Below are positions 38,473 to 47,108 of a stretch of DNA of 64,000 bases, piece by piece. The stretch lies in the NCBI GenBank assembly GCA_022072455.1, contig JAJVHY010000004.1, positions 248,001-312,000 of the forward strand, written 5' to 3'. The first letter of the stretch is position 1; every line of letters begins with the position of its first letter. This DNA comes from Verrucomicrobiia bacterium. GTDB taxonomy: Bacteria; Verrucomicrobiota; Verrucomicrobiia; Palsa-1439. The position numbers and the translations under genes were made by a program. The notes below the pieces were generated by a model. It saw only the letters and a program-made list of their open reading frames with translations, had not been told where the DNA came from and did no database searches.

Positions 38473-39258
38473 ATGAAACCGTGCACACTTTCCCCCGACC
38501 AAATTGACCATTTCATCACCGACGGCTGCACCATCCTCCGCGACGCCTTCCCGGCGCACGTGGCGGCGGATGTCCGCGAATTTCTTTGGAACGAAATCGG
38601 CCTCAGCCCCACCGATCCTTCCGGCTGGACCAAACACGTCATCCACCTCCAAAAAACCTTCAACCACGGCCCCTTTGCCGCCGCGTACACTGACCGGATC
38701 TGGGGTGCGTTCGACGACGTCCTCGGCGCTGGGCGGTACGTGAAGCAGACCCATCTCGGTTGGTGGCCGATCTGTTTTCCCGGTTTCGAGAAAGCCCCGT
38801 GGCAACCGCCGACGACAGGCTGGCATGTGGATGGCATCCAATTCCATCATCACGTCCATTCGCCTGATCAAGGACTCCTGCCGATTTTCCTTTTCTCCGA
38901 CATGGGGCCGGGCGACGGCGGCACCGCCTTCAGTGTCGGCTCCCATAAAATCACCGCGCAGATTTTGGCCGAAGCCGAGCCGGCCGGCCTCGATGTCCAC
39001 GCACTGTGCCAACGGGTCCTGAGTCGTCCCGGTGCGTTGGCCAATGTGCTGCCGGCCATCGGTCAAGCCGGCGACGTCGTCTTGCTCCATCCCTTCATGC
39101 TGCACGCCCGTAGTCCAAACGTCGGTCAATCCGTTCGCTTTCTCTGCAACCCCTGCGTCTCGCTGCATGAACCAATGAATCTCAACCGCACCAACCCGGC
39201 CGACTACTCGCCCGTCGAGCGAGCCATCGTGCAGGCGCTCGCGGCTCCCCGTTCGTAG
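38473..39258 (+). CDS. Phytanoyl-CoA dioxygenase (PhyH) family protein, second copy
   Basis: A 261-residue Fe(II)/2-oxoglutarate oxygenase. The iron site is His118 and Asp120 (GWHVDG) with His211 (MLHARSPN), followed by Arg for 2-oxoglutarate. The ATG at 38473 was chosen because the upstream frame reads through the AT-rich promoter region. Similarity to the 30369 copy is limited to the catalytic pattern, so the two probably act on different compounds. It stands upstream of a broken dipeptidase gene and an aspartase gene, but with an 83-base gap and no overlap. Confidence 0.82.
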   Translation: MKPCTLSPDQIDHFITDGCTILRDAFPAHVAADVREFLWNEIGLSPTDPSGWTKHVIHLQKTFNHGPFAAAYTDRIWGAFDDVLGAGRYVKQTHLGWWPICFPGFEKAPWQPPTTGWHVDGIQFHHHVHSPDQGLLPIFLFSDMGPGDGGTAFSVGSHKITAQILAEAEPAGLDVHALCQRVLSRPGALANVLPAIGQAGDVVLLHPFMLHARSPNVGQSVRFLCNPCVSLHEPMNLNRTNPADYSPVERAIVQALAAPRS

Positions 39259-39341
39259 TACGGCAGGCAGTCCGACGGAGTGCCGTTGGGGCGGCGCCAT
39301 TTTACTTGCCATCGCACGTCCGCAAATCGCAAGTTAATCGC

Positions 39342-39719
39342 ATGGACAGCGACCTGACACTGACGTCGATCCAGGAGGAGCGGGCGGCAAAGTTGCATCG
39401 CGACAGCGTGGTCATTGATGTGCATGCCGATGTCCACTTGGAAGTGTTGCGCCGCCGCGGCCGGGGGGAAACGCAAGTCATGCGCCGATTGTATTATGAC
39501 TGGTGGCGCGAGGCGGGCCTCGGCGCGGTGGGACTCACCACGATGGCCAAGTTCGGCCCGGAACCGTATCCCTACTCCACCAGCCCCGCGCGGAATTTCC
39601 TGTTGATGACCGACGCCATCGCCGGGGAAATCGCGGAAAAACCCCGGGGGCTGGTCGCGCGCGGTCACGACGACGCCACCATTCGCGGCAAACCGGGGGA
39701 ACTTCCTGCGAGTTATTGA
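39342..39719 (+). pseudogene. Membrane dipeptidase (M19) N-terminal fragment
   Basis: A 125-residue reading frame matching only the N-terminal third of an M19 renal-type dipeptidase, which is normally 330-400 residues. The VVIDVHADVHLEVLRRRG segment carries the first metal-binding His-x-Asp. Homology continues to about RGHDDATIRGK and then stops at TGA, with an aspartase gene starting 30 bases later. The metal-binding residues of the central and C-terminal parts are absent, so it cannot be active. It looks like a deletion remnant; the missing part is not visible downstream. Confidence 0.65.
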
Positions 39720-39749
39720 ACAGATCCGGCAAGTAGCGCAATAAGGAAC

Positions 39750-41099
39750 ATGATGATGCAACGGAACGAACACGACCTGCTGGGTGATGTTCCAGTCCCG
39801 GCTGACTCCCTCTACGGTGCCCAGACACAGCGCGCTGTGGAAAATTTCCCGCTCTACGGCGCCCGCCGCATTGGTGATTTCCCGGCGCTGATCAACGCCC
39901 TGATGTTCATCAAGCAGGCGGCGGCGGACGTTAACGCCACCATCGGCGATTTGGATCCGGTCATCGCGAAAGCGATCAGCGAGTCCGCCACAAAAGTCCG
40001 CCGCGAAAGTTTGTCTGACGCTTTTCCCATTCACTACCTGCACGGCGGTGGCGGCACCAGCGCGAACATGAATGCCAATGAAGTGCTGGCAAATCTCGCC
40101 GAAGAACAGCTCGGCGGTCAGCGCGGTCAGTATCGTCGCGTCCACCCCAACGATCACGTCAACCGCAACCAATCCACCAATGACGTTTATCCTGCCGCCT
40201 GTCACATCGCCGTCATCTTGACCTGGCCGGCACTGCACACGGCGCTGGAGTCGTTGGCCAGCGAGTTGGAACGACAAGCCGCACAACTTGCCGGCCAAGC
40301 ACGCATTGCCCGCACGTGTTTGCAAGATGCCGTCGCGATTTCCTTTGCCGACCTGCTCGGTGGTTATGTTCAAGTCATCCGCCGCTGCACCGCGCGCGTG
40401 CAGACGGCGGTGAACACCCTGCATGCCGTTCCGCTGGGCGGCACCATCTGCGGACGCGCCAGCGATGTGCCCCCGGCCTATCTCAAAGCGATTGTCCCCC
40501 GACTCGCGCACGTGACCGGCGACCCCGCGTACCGGCAGAGCGCGAATCTATTCGATGCCGCGCAGAATCTCGACGACTTGGCGGCGGTCTCCGGCACGCT
40601 GGCTCTGCTGGCGAGCAGTTTGATCAAGATCGCCCAGGATTTCCGCCTGATGAACTCTGGTCCCGAAACCGGTTTCAGTGAAATCACCCTGCCGCCCGTC
40701 CAACCCGGTTCGTCCATCATGCCGGGCAAGATCAATCCGGTCATCCCAGAGTATCTCATCCAAGCCTGTTTCAAAGTCGTCGGCAACGATCTCACCTGTC
40801 AGAGCGGAGTCCGGCATGGCGAACTCGATCTGAACGTCTGGGAAAGCGTCGTGGTGTTCAGCGTGCTCGAATCCATGCCCTTGCTGCAATCTGCCGTGGA
40901 AGTGTTCACCACGCGCTGCGTCGCCGGCATTCAGGTTCATCCCGCGCGCAACACCGCCAACGCGCAAACGCTCATCCCGCGGCTCACCGAACTGATGAAA
41001 CGCCACGGCTACTCCACCGTCAGCCAAGTCTGCCACGACGCGGGACAGGATCACGAAAAACTTAAAGCGCTGCTCAAGGATCGGTTCGGTGACGACTAG
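39750..41099 (+). CDS. aspA: Aspartate ammonia-lyase
   Basis: A 449-residue member of the fumarase/aspartase superfamily, removing ammonia from L-aspartate to give fumarate. The superfamily signature GSSIMPGKINPV lies at about 320-331. The following VIPEYLIQACFKVVGND favours aspartase over fumarase C, though the two are hard to separate by eye. The substrate-binding TSANMNANEV and HVNRNQSTNDVYP segments are intact. Three consecutive ATGs occur at the start; AAGGA upstream fits any of them. It lies between a truncated dipeptidase and PrpD/AstE fragments, the only undamaged member of what looks like a former amino-acid catabolic cluster. Confidence 0.85.
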   Translation: MMMQRNEHDLLGDVPVPADSLYGAQTQRAVENFPLYGARRIGDFPALINALMFIKQAAADVNATIGDLDPVIAKAISESATKVRRESLSDAFPIHYLHGGGGTSANMNANEVLANLAEEQLGGQRGQYRRVHPNDHVNRNQSTNDVYPAACHIAVILTWPALHTALESLASELERQAAQLAGQARIARTCLQDAVAISFADLLGGYVQVIRRCTARVQTAVNTLHAVPLGGTICGRASDVPPAYLKAIVPRLAHVTGDPAYRQSANLFDAAQNLDDLAAVSGTLALLASSLIKIAQDFRLMNSGPETGFSEITLPPVQPGSSIMPGKINPVIPEYLIQACFKVVGNDLTCQSGVRHGELDLNVWESVVVFSVLESMPLLQSAVEVFTTRCVAGIQVHPARNTANAQTLIPRLTELMKRHGYSTVSQVCHDAGQDHEKLKALLKDRFGDD

Positions 41100-41107
41100 T
41101 CCGCCCG

Positions 41108-41345
41108 TCACGGCACGGTTGGCGGAGTTTGTCGCGACCTTCCTGCGAGGAGCGTCCTGCAGTTTGCCGGGCCACCCCAAGCCGGCATTCTCGGCGTGAC
41201 CAGGCGCACCGCTGCGCTTACCGTCGCGCATGTCAACGGCTTCGCTTCGCACCTGCTGGATTTCGACGACGTGGACATGCAATGGATCGCGCATCCCAGC
41301 GTCACGGTGTCGCCGGCGGTTTTGGCCGCAAATGGAACACATCAC
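41108..41345 (+). pseudogene. MmgE/PrpD family fragment (frameshifted)
   Basis: Two frames together read like the N-terminal part of an MmgE/PrpD (2-methylcitrate dehydratase-like) protein: RLAEFVATF near 41120 and, after a frame change, AGILGVTRRTAALTVAHVNG, then FASHLLDFDDVDMQW and HPSVTVSPAVLAANG to about 41345. The His-x-Pro motif of the HPS segment is kept. Only about 75 codons of a normally 450-residue protein are present, so this is a remnant. Confidence 0.55.
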
Positions 41346-41440
41346 GGCACCGCACGACGGAATTGTCATCGGCTTCCGCACGGTCGCTCGCATCCGCCCC
41401 GGCGACTGGAGTATCTGGATCGGCCGGTTACTCGATTAGC
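41336..41440 (+). pseudogene. Succinylglutamate desuccinylase/aspartoacylase C-terminal fragment
   Basis: About 33 codons (APHDGIVIGFRTVARIRPGD...IGRLLD) ending at TAG 41440 resemble the C-terminal tail of AstE/aspartoacylase-type proteins, which finish with an APHDGIVIG-like biotinyl-lipoyl-like strand. The catalytic domain is missing. It joins directly to the PrpD fragment, so two genes have been fused by deletion. Identification is from a short motif only. Confidence 0.4.
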
Positions 41441-43313
41441 CGAGCAACTCGCGCAATTGTTTCAACTGCGCCGCCTCTACCGGACGCTCCGTGAATGTCG
41501 CGTCCTCGCGAATGGACGCCCATAAGGGTGGGGTAAATTTCATCCCAGCGACTTCTTCCGCCCAAAACGCGACGATCTTCGGCCCGCGCACAAAAAAGCC
41601 ATTCCCCGGCAACCGCACCCCATCAAAGGCAAACGGCTGCACTGACCAATTCACGACGATCTCCGTCCCGTCACTCAGCACCGTTTTTTCGACCGTGCCA
41701 TCCGTCGTCAACCACCCGTGGCCGGCCACCACCGCGTCCACCGTCAGCCGGTGTAAATGTCCGAGCACTGCAAATGACTTCCGCACAAAGCCGGCATTTT
41801 TCGCCCAGAAATCCCCGTTAAAAAAATAGTACGGCGGCTGCCCGCTTCGCAACGCCGCCAAAAACATCAACGGCGCATTCTCCGCCTGCGAACACGACTG
41901 ATGTTGATACGCCGTCAAGATGTCCCGGTACACCGCGCCAAAAATTGGCACCGGGCGCGCGCCCATCTCCACAGTCCACCCCTTCGCGCCCGTCTCCGCG
42001 TACGGAATCTGCAATACGCCCTCCCAATAATCCATATGCTCCACACCCCACGACGTCCCGGCCTCCGATCCGAACACCCCAAACATCGCCCGCGCATAAT
42101 CCATTAACGCGATCTTGTCCTGCAAATCATCATGCCGCGACCGCGGATGCCGGTCGCTGTAACACTCGTACAAATGCACCGCTGTCGTCGTGTCCACAAA
42201 CAGCGCATCCCACCCATACCGGCGTTTCATCTCCGGCAAGTTTCGCTGCGCAAACCGCAACGCCTCCGCACTGCACTGAATGTAACACTGCCCGCCCGTC
42301 CAAATGCCGCCTGCCTGCAACTTCCCCTCCGCCGTCACGCACACCGACTCCCCATCCCCAAACGACGGTGCGACCTGATAGATGTCCTGATAATTATCGT
42401 GTCCGCCCACGGAATACCCCAACGCCTTGATCGCATCACTCGCCGCGCGCAACGCCACATCGCCGCCCGCCCGTTCATTCGCCGGTAGGAAATCCGGATG
42501 CAACCGGTCGTACCCTTCCTTCCCCCAACCCCAAAAAATCGCCATCGCCCGATCCACGCCCGTCGCCTGTAACTCCCGGCAGTGCTCCGCCACCTGCGCG
42601 AACGTATTACTGCACCGCTCCGGCTGCCCATCGCGCCGGGAATAATTGTGGAACTTAATATTCGCCCCGCCGACCAGATTCCGCGCCGCCGGTCGCTGCG
42701 ACAGGGGAATCAATTTCTTCCGCGCCAACTCCACCCGGCGAAACTCCCGCGCCGCATCGAGCCAGTGTTCGCCGTCGAGGAACACAATCTCCATCCGCAA
42801 CGGCACTCCTGTGGGATCGCGCAACCATTCCGGTATCCACCTTTGTCCTTGGGGCGTCCCGACTAATTGAAACTGCAAATACGGATGCTCACAAATCCCC
42901 ACGACCGTCCCGCGCCCCGGCCGGCAAGCCGCCCAAAACCCCATCGTCAAACCGGCCACATAAAACAGCTTGAACGTCGCCTGCGCCGTCACGCCGGACG
43001 CCGACAACCACATCCCCTCCATCATCGGCAAAACCAACCCCGAGCCTTTGTCCTGAACATCCAACGCAAACAACTCCGGTACGATCTGCAACGGCGGCGC
43101 GCCGGCCGCTACGCGCATCCGTTCCGGCAATGTCGTCCCCTCCGGGACTGGCTCATGAATTTCCAACTGCACCCGGTTGCCGGCGGCTGTCACGCGCAAT
43201 TCGACTGCGCGCGCCCCCGTCGTCCGCAACACAAAACCTGTGGGGGTTTGTTCCCGTGTGCCGGTCAGTGGAGTGCCCTTGATGGCCAACCATGTTTCGA
43301 TGCCCTTGATCAT
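41436..43313 (-). CDS. Glycoside-hydrolase-like protein (DUF5696 / GH101-GH129 type)
   Basis: A 625-residue protein without signal peptide. A beta-sandwich (about 1-200) precedes a TIM barrel. Candidate catalytic acids are Asp374 in DALFVDTTTA and Glu417 in GSEAGTSWG, the arrangement seen in GH101/GH129-type alpha-N-acetylgalactosaminidases and DUF5696 proteins. A C-terminal beta domain follows. The call rests on fold pattern, not on identity to a known enzyme. It overlaps the end of the AstE fragment by a few bases on the opposite strand. It is not obviously part of an operon, and a tRNA gene lies 100 bases upstream. Confidence 0.55.
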   Translation of the reverse strand: MIKGIETWLAIKGTPLTGTREQTPTGFVLRTTGARAVELRVTAAGNRVQLEIHEPVPEGTTLPERMRVAAGAPPLQIVPELFALDVQDKGSGLVLPMMEGMWLSASGVTAQATFKLFYVAGLTMGFWAACRPGRGTVVGICEHPYLQFQLVGTPQGQRWIPEWLRDPTGVPLRMEIVFLDGEHWLDAAREFRRVELARKKLIPLSQRPAARNLVGGANIKFHNYSRRDGQPERCSNTFAQVAEHCRELQATGVDRAMAIFWGWGKEGYDRLHPDFLPANERAGGDVALRAASDAIKALGYSVGGHDNYQDIYQVAPSFGDGESVCVTAEGKLQAGGIWTGGQCYIQCSAEALRFAQRNLPEMKRRYGWDALFVDTTTAVHLYECYSDRHPRSRHDDLQDKIALMDYARAMFGVFGSEAGTSWGVEHMDYWEGVLQIPYAETGAKGWTVEMGARPVPIFGAVYRDILTAYQHQSCSQAENAPLMFLAALRSGQPPYYFFNGDFWAKNAGFVRKSFAVLGHLHRLTVDAVVAGHGWLTTDGTVEKTVLSDGTEIVVNWSVQPFAFDGVRLPGNGFFVRGPKIVAFWAEEVAGMKFTPPLWASIREDATFTERPVEAAQLKQLRELLG

Positions 43314-43413
43314 GCCGCCTTCGTAGCCGCCCCGGCTGATCCCGGCAAACAGAAAATCGCCAGCCGCTTCTTTCTGGCATCACTCGGCTGCTTGTGCCAA
43401 AATCCAACCGTGA

Positions 43414-43490
<77 letters not shown>

Positions 43491-43553
43491 ATCTCTTGGT
43501 CGATATCCTGCCAACCACGTTCAACGCGGCTGGTCGCCTTGGTGGCGACTGAA

Positions 43554-43582
43554 TTGACTTTGCCAGCGGGCACGGCTAACGT
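43554..43582 (+). promoter_or_regulatory. Possible promoter ahead of the tRNA-Ser fragment
   Basis: TTGACT (43554-43559) is followed after 17 bases by TAACGT (43577-43582), with the tRNA-Ser fragment beginning 16 bases further. The -10 match is weak. It supports the idea that the fragment was once a real, expressed tRNA gene. Confidence 0.25.
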
Positions 43583-43597
43583 CACCGCTGCTGCGTC

Positions 43598-43642
43598 GGA
43601 GGGGTGCCAGAGCGGTTGAACGGGCTGGTCTCGAAAACCGGA
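43598..43642 (+). pseudogene. tRNA-Ser (CGA) 5' fragment
   Basis: The first about 45 bases match a bacterial tRNA-Ser: acceptor 5' strand GGAGGGG, a Ser-type D arm (TGCCAGAGCGGTTGAACGG) and a complete anticodon stem-loop with CTCGAAA, anticodon CGA. Homology ends right after the anticodon stem. The variable arm, T arm and 3' acceptor strand are missing, and I found no matching 3' half in the window. A tRNA cut at this point is what an integrated or excised element, or a deletion, would leave. Confidence 0.7.
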
Positions 43643-43647
43643 AACGG

Positions 43648-43786
43648 CACTTTTTGACATTCTCGAATTTTCCTCAATGAAGTGAGAATTTCCACGCCGG
43701 CTTATGTGAAGTCCACTTTTTAACATTTGCGATGCTTTGCGGAGATTTGCGCCAACTTGAGGTTGAATTGCCAATTTTTGCCAATT
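43648..43786. repeat. Short direct and inverted repeats next to the truncated tRNA-Ser
   Basis: CACTTTTTGACATT (43648-43661) recurs with one mismatch at 43714-43727. TTGCCAATT occurs twice with a 10-base period (43768-43776, 43778-43786). An ATTCTC / GAGAAT inverted repeat (43659-43664, 43684-43689) lies between. The 7 bases TCTCGAA of the tRNA anticodon loop also recur at about 43661-43667. The cluster resembles recombinase arm sites, but no recombinase gene is in the window. Confidence 0.4.
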
Positions 43787-43919
43787 GAGATCCAAAGATC
43801 TTGTGGTTGGTTTTGACTGTTCGTCGAGGCGGTACATGATGGTGACTACACTAAGACACCACTTGTCCGATGTGCCGCATTCAAGCCCGGACCATTGCGT
43901 CCGTATGAGTTGTGAGTTC

Positions 43920-44453
43920 TCATGGGGGTGGGGTCGCCGGTGAGGTCGCTTGGGCCTGTTCTCGAGCCAACATCAGTGCGGCAATGTCGGCGGGAGTGAA
44001 GCGGCCGCGCTCGGCCGGAGTGCGTAGGCGTCTCTTCTTCCGTGCATGGCGTTTCGAGACCCTGGGTTGAGGCGCGACCTCGGTGGGGATGGGTAAGGCG
44101 TACCGGCCATGGTGCCAGTGTGGATTCGTTGGACCACGCGCGTGGATGCCGGCGCAATAGCGACTACAACACTTCTGTAAGGTTCCTCGACCCGTTGCGC
44201 GTGGGGTGAACTCAACACGGCACACCGGGCAGGCTGCCCGTCGCGAACGCGCTTTCAGGTATTGGCGCCAGCACGCCACGCTGCAGTATTTCTGTTTCTC
44301 GTGGTTCGTGTAAAACCACCTTCTGCATACCGAGCATTGGTGGTCCTGTGAACGGACCGGGATTTTGGTCTTTTGGCCTGGTTTTAGAAGGAAATCGAAC
44401 CGGTTATTCCCCGCGATATGCCGCTTGCGTTCTGGCCGGGTGAATGTGACCAC
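43920..44453 (-). CDS. Cysteine-rich zinc-finger protein
   Basis: A 177-residue basic protein starting at GTG. It has several zinc-ribbon knuckles: CSVCRRWF...KYCSVACWR, CPVCRVEF and CCSRYCAG, followed by a His-rich HWHHG segment and a basic Pro-rich tail. Such two- or three-knuckle proteins are frequent in phage and mobile-element DNA, but I cannot name the family. Its start lies 9 bases after the stop of a second cysteine-rich gene on the same strand. Base composition is lower in GC than the flanking glycosidase genes, and it sits beside the broken tRNA-Ser, so an acquired origin is possible. Confidence 0.5.
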   Translation of the reverse strand: MVTFTRPERKRHIAGNNRFDFLLKPGQKTKIPVRSQDHQCSVCRRWFYTNHEKQKYCSVACWRQYLKARSRRAACPVCRVEFTPRATGRGTLQKCCSRYCAGIHARGPTNPHWHHGRYALPIPTEVAPQPRVSKRHARKKRRLRTPAERGRFTPADIAALMLAREQAQATSPATPPP

Positions 44454-44462
44454 GGCAGTCCC

Positions 44463-44633
44463 TTACCTCTTCTCAATGCATGGTTTAGCACACTCGCGAC
44501 ACCACATCCGGACATTGAGTCGCGAGTCGCAGGTCGCGCAAGCGGCCTCGGTCACATGTGCCCCACAGTGAGCACAGCGCCCAATTCGCTCGTGGAGTTT
44601 GCGTCCAACCAGTGGTTTTCGGGTCATGCTCAT
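44463..44633 (-). CDS. Small cysteine-rich zinc-ribbon protein (56 residues)
   Basis: A 56-codon gene starting at ATG 44633 (a second ATG lies two codons on) after GAGAGAATT. The protein has four cysteine pairs or near-pairs: CAHC, CATC, CREC and a single Cys at CIEK. The regular spacing of about 10-15 residues indicates a double zinc ribbon. It is basic and has no hydrophobic segment. The stop is 9 bases before the GTG of the next cysteine-rich gene, so the two form a small operon. The function is unknown. Confidence 0.5.
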   Translation of the reverse strand: MSMTRKPLVGRKLHERIGRCAHCGAHVTEAACATCDSRLNVRMWCRECAKPCIEKR

Positions 44634-44930
44634 AATTCTCTCGCCATGTGTTCACGGCCCAGCGTTTGGCCGGGCTCTACTACAGAAAAATGGCGGACAC
44701 CGGCTTAGGCGGGCGGTGCTTATCGGGCGGATGGTGGAGGCGCAGAGACAGTAGTTGGTGGGGGCACATCGGGTTGAGTTGGTCGACTCACGACCAGCCG
44801 GCCGTGAGGCAGTCCCCATTTATACTGTTCATGGGACTCGATCCTCAACAGAACAATGGTAATTCGCACCTGACTACCCCGCTGGGATTCCCCGCGGCGG
44901 AGTGCTCGACCCAACAACTGGAGACAACCA
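44634..44930. other. Intergenic region without recognised gene
   Basis: About 300 bases between the divergent cysteine-rich pair and the chimeric methyltransferase frame. Readings in all frames lack family motifs and look like chance. The only clear signal is a GGAG ribosome site near 44918 preceding ATG 44931. Confidence 0.4.
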
Positions 44931-45440
44931 ATGATGACTGCCCAACAACGCCGCTTCCTCGGGATCTTGCTCGAAGAACTAAGCGTCCCGCAACGCGCCG
45001 GGGTGACCACAAGGGAAGCGGTCGCCGCGCTCCTCGCCGTGGAAGAACGCCTGACGAAGGTGGGAGTGCGATCCCGCGTCAATCTCGTCAAAGGGAACTT
45101 CTATACTGACCCATTGCCAAAGGGATGCGATCTGGCTTGGGTGAGCGCCATCGTTCACCAGAATTCCCGCCAGCAGAATCGGCAGTTGTTCCGGAAGATC
45201 TATCGAGCGTTGGATGCCGGCGGGCGTATTGCGATTCGGGATATTCTGATGGAAGAGTCGCGCACGGCCCCAATCTCGGGCGCGCTGTTCGCCGTCAACA
45301 TGCTGGTGGGAACGGAGGGTGGCGGCACGTTTACCTTCGCCGAACTGCGCGACGACCTGAAAGCGGCGGGTTTCGTTGGGGCCAAGGTGGTGCGGCAGGA
45401 TGCGGGGATGAATGCAGTGGTTGTGGCGACAAAAAGATAA
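44931..45440 (+). pseudogene. Chimeric frame: unknown N-terminus fused to methyltransferase C-terminus
   Basis: A 169-codon frame with its own ribosome site and ATGATG start. Residues 1 to about 49 form a helical segment (RRFLGILLEELSVPQRAG...) unlike any methyltransferase. From about residue 50 (near 45078) it reads as the C-terminal 115 residues of a SAM-dependent small-molecule methyltransferase (NFYTDPLPKGCDLAWVSAI, IHQNSR-like VHQNSR, IAIRDILM, TEGGGTFTFAELRDDL). The SAM-binding glycine motif is absent, so the enzyme should be inactive. The fusion is in frame and might still be translated, but a deletion remnant is the simplest view. Confidence 0.6.
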
Positions 45441-45441
45441 T

Positions 45442-46038
45442 CTACCGATTCTCCATCCGGAGCATGACCTCATTCCGGCGCAGAAACGGCAAAGTCCACG
45501 GCGGATCGAAATAGCCGTAGATCGGCGATGACACAACTTTCAGCCCTTGGGCTGTTGTCCAGGCGCTCAATCGTTCCAGCGACTCGGACTCGTTCTGCGC
45601 ATTGCGCCAACCGCTGAATCGCAGCACGGCGAACCGCCCCGGTTCCTGTTCCCGCACCGTCAATGCGCCATCCGCAGGCTTGGGAACTTGGGACGCCGTC
45701 ATTGAGGCGGGCATGACGAACGCCATGGTTTGGTTCGAGTCGCAGGCAGACATGAAAACCGGCGTAGTCATGGCGATCTTCTGCTTGGCTTCATTCTGGC
45801 CGGTGATGAACCGGAACAATCGCATGAAGCCGTTGTCTGCGCTGTTCCCGCCGCGCATCATGGGGGTTTCCACCACCGTCAATGTTGGGTAATCCCGCAA
45901 CTCGAACTTGCCATCCGTCCGGACGACCGTGTAGGGCGCAGACTCGTAACCGGCCCGCGACGTCCGATAGCTCAGAATAGCCAAGCCAATGACTGCCGCA
46001 AGACAGACCAACAGAATCATCATCATTTTCCGTTTCAA
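45442..46038 (-). CDS. SOUL heme-binding family protein
   Basis: A 198-residue protein with a single N-terminal membrane helix or signal (MMMILLVCLAAVIGLAIL), and then a SOUL/HBP domain recognised by YTVVRTDGKFELRDYP, FMRLFRFITGQN, IAMTTPVFM and the C-terminal YGYFDPPWTLPFLRRNEV. SOUL proteins bind heme or other tetrapyrroles. A TTG start at 46038 is favoured because AGGGA lies 6 bases upstream, overlapping the aldo/keto reductase stop; an ATG four codons later would also do. The pair is transcribed as one unit. Confidence 0.88.
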   Translation of the reverse strand: MKRKMMMILLVCLAAVIGLAILSYRTSRAGYESAPYTVVRTDGKFELRDYPTLTVVETPMMRGGNSADNGFMRLFRFITGQNEAKQKIAMTTPVFMSACDSNQTMAFVMPASMTASQVPKPADGALTVREQEPGRFAVLRFSGWRNAQNESESLERLSAWTTAQGLKVVSSPIYGYFDPPWTLPFLRRNEVMLRMENR

Positions 46039-46045
46039 AATGTCC

Positions 46046-47032
46046 CTAGCGATTGACTGCCTTCATCGATTCCGCCGGATACCGATCCCCGGCCGTCATG
46101 CCGACAGGCAACTTCTCGTCGATCTCCTTCAACTCCGATTTCGTCAACTTGACTTCGACGGCTTCGATATTCTCTTCCAAGTATTTTCGCCGCTTGGTGC
46201 CCGGTATCGGCACGATGTCACCGCCTTGCGCCAGCAGCCATGCCAGCGCCAGTTGCGCAGGTGAGCATTTCTTGCGTTTCGCCAACGCTTCCAACCGCCG
46301 GACGATCTCCAGATTTTTGCGCAGGTTCTCGCCTTGGAAGCGAGGAGTGTTCGATCGCCAGTCCCCCTGCTGTAAATCTTCCGCAACCTTGATTTTCCCG
46401 CTCAGGAACCCGCGCCCCAACGGACTGTAGGGGACGAACGCAATGCCCAACTTGCGGCAAGTCGGCAGGATTTCCGCCTCCACATCCCGCGTCCATAGCG
46501 AATACTCGGTTTGCAGCGCCGCGATCGGATGAACCTTCACAGCCCGATGAATGGTTGCAGGAGCGGCCTCGGACATTCCCAGCCACCGAACCTTACCGGC
46601 TTGCACCAACTCGCTCATCGCGCCAATGGTGTCCTCGATCGGCACCTGCGGATCAACCCGATGCTGGTAATACAGGTCGATGATGTCGACGCCCAGCCGC
46701 TGGAGGCTGCCATCGCAGGCGGACTTCACATATTTGGGGTGCCCGCTGACGCCGATAAACTTGCCCTGTTCGTCCCGTACATTGCCGAACTTGGTCGCGA
46801 GGAACACCTCCGCCCGCCGGTCTTTGATGGCTTGGCCGACGAGCCGTTCGTTCTTGCCGCAGCCGTACATGTCGGCGGTATCGAGAAAGTTGAGGCCGAG
46901 ATCGAGAGCCCGGTGGATGGTCGCGATGGATTCAACGTCATCTTGAGTGCCGTAGAACTCGGACATGCCCATGCAACCGAGACCGAGGGCGGAGACTTGT
47001 GGGCCGTTCTTACCAAGCGTTCGTGTTTTCAT
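46046..47032 (-). CDS. Aldo/keto reductase
   Basis: A 328-residue NADPH-dependent TIM-barrel oxidoreductase. The catalytic tetrad is visible: Asp and Tyr in [13 protein letters not shown], Lys in LATKFGN, and His in YYQHRVDP. The C-terminal NADPH loop contains [13 protein letters not shown]. It is of the YajO/AKR13 type common in bacteria, reducing aldehydes and ketones or detoxifying carbonyls. A GGAGG ribosome site lies 10 bases before the ATG. Followed by the SOUL gene after 7 bases. Confidence 0.92.
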   Translation of the reverse strand: MKTRTLGKNGPQVSALGLGCMGMSEFYGTQDDVESIATIHRALDLGLNFLDTADMYGCGKNERLVGQAIKDRRAEVFLATKFGNVRDEQGKFIGVSGHPKYVKSACDGSLQRLGVDIIDLYYQHRVDPQVPIEDTIGAMSELVQAGKVRWLGMSEAAPATIHRAVKVHPIAALQTEYSLWTRDVEAEILPTCRKLGIAFVPYSPLGRGFLSGKIKVAEDLQQGDWRSNTPRFQGENLRKNLEIVRRLEALAKRKKCSPAQLALAWLLAQGGDIVPIPGTKRRKYLEENIEAVEVKLTKSELKEIDEKLPVGMTAGDRYPAESMKAVNR

Positions 47033-47108
47033 TTCTTAAATTTCCTCCAAACAGTTTACCACTAACTTGGTGATGATTGCAGACTCTTCAAGTGCTAGGC
47101 ATGAGGTC

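Noticed and set aside
44648-45109. Plus-strand frame of 153 codons before the methyltransferase chimera
   Set aside because: Trp/Arg/Gly-rich with no motif, and overlaps the better supported frame at 44931.
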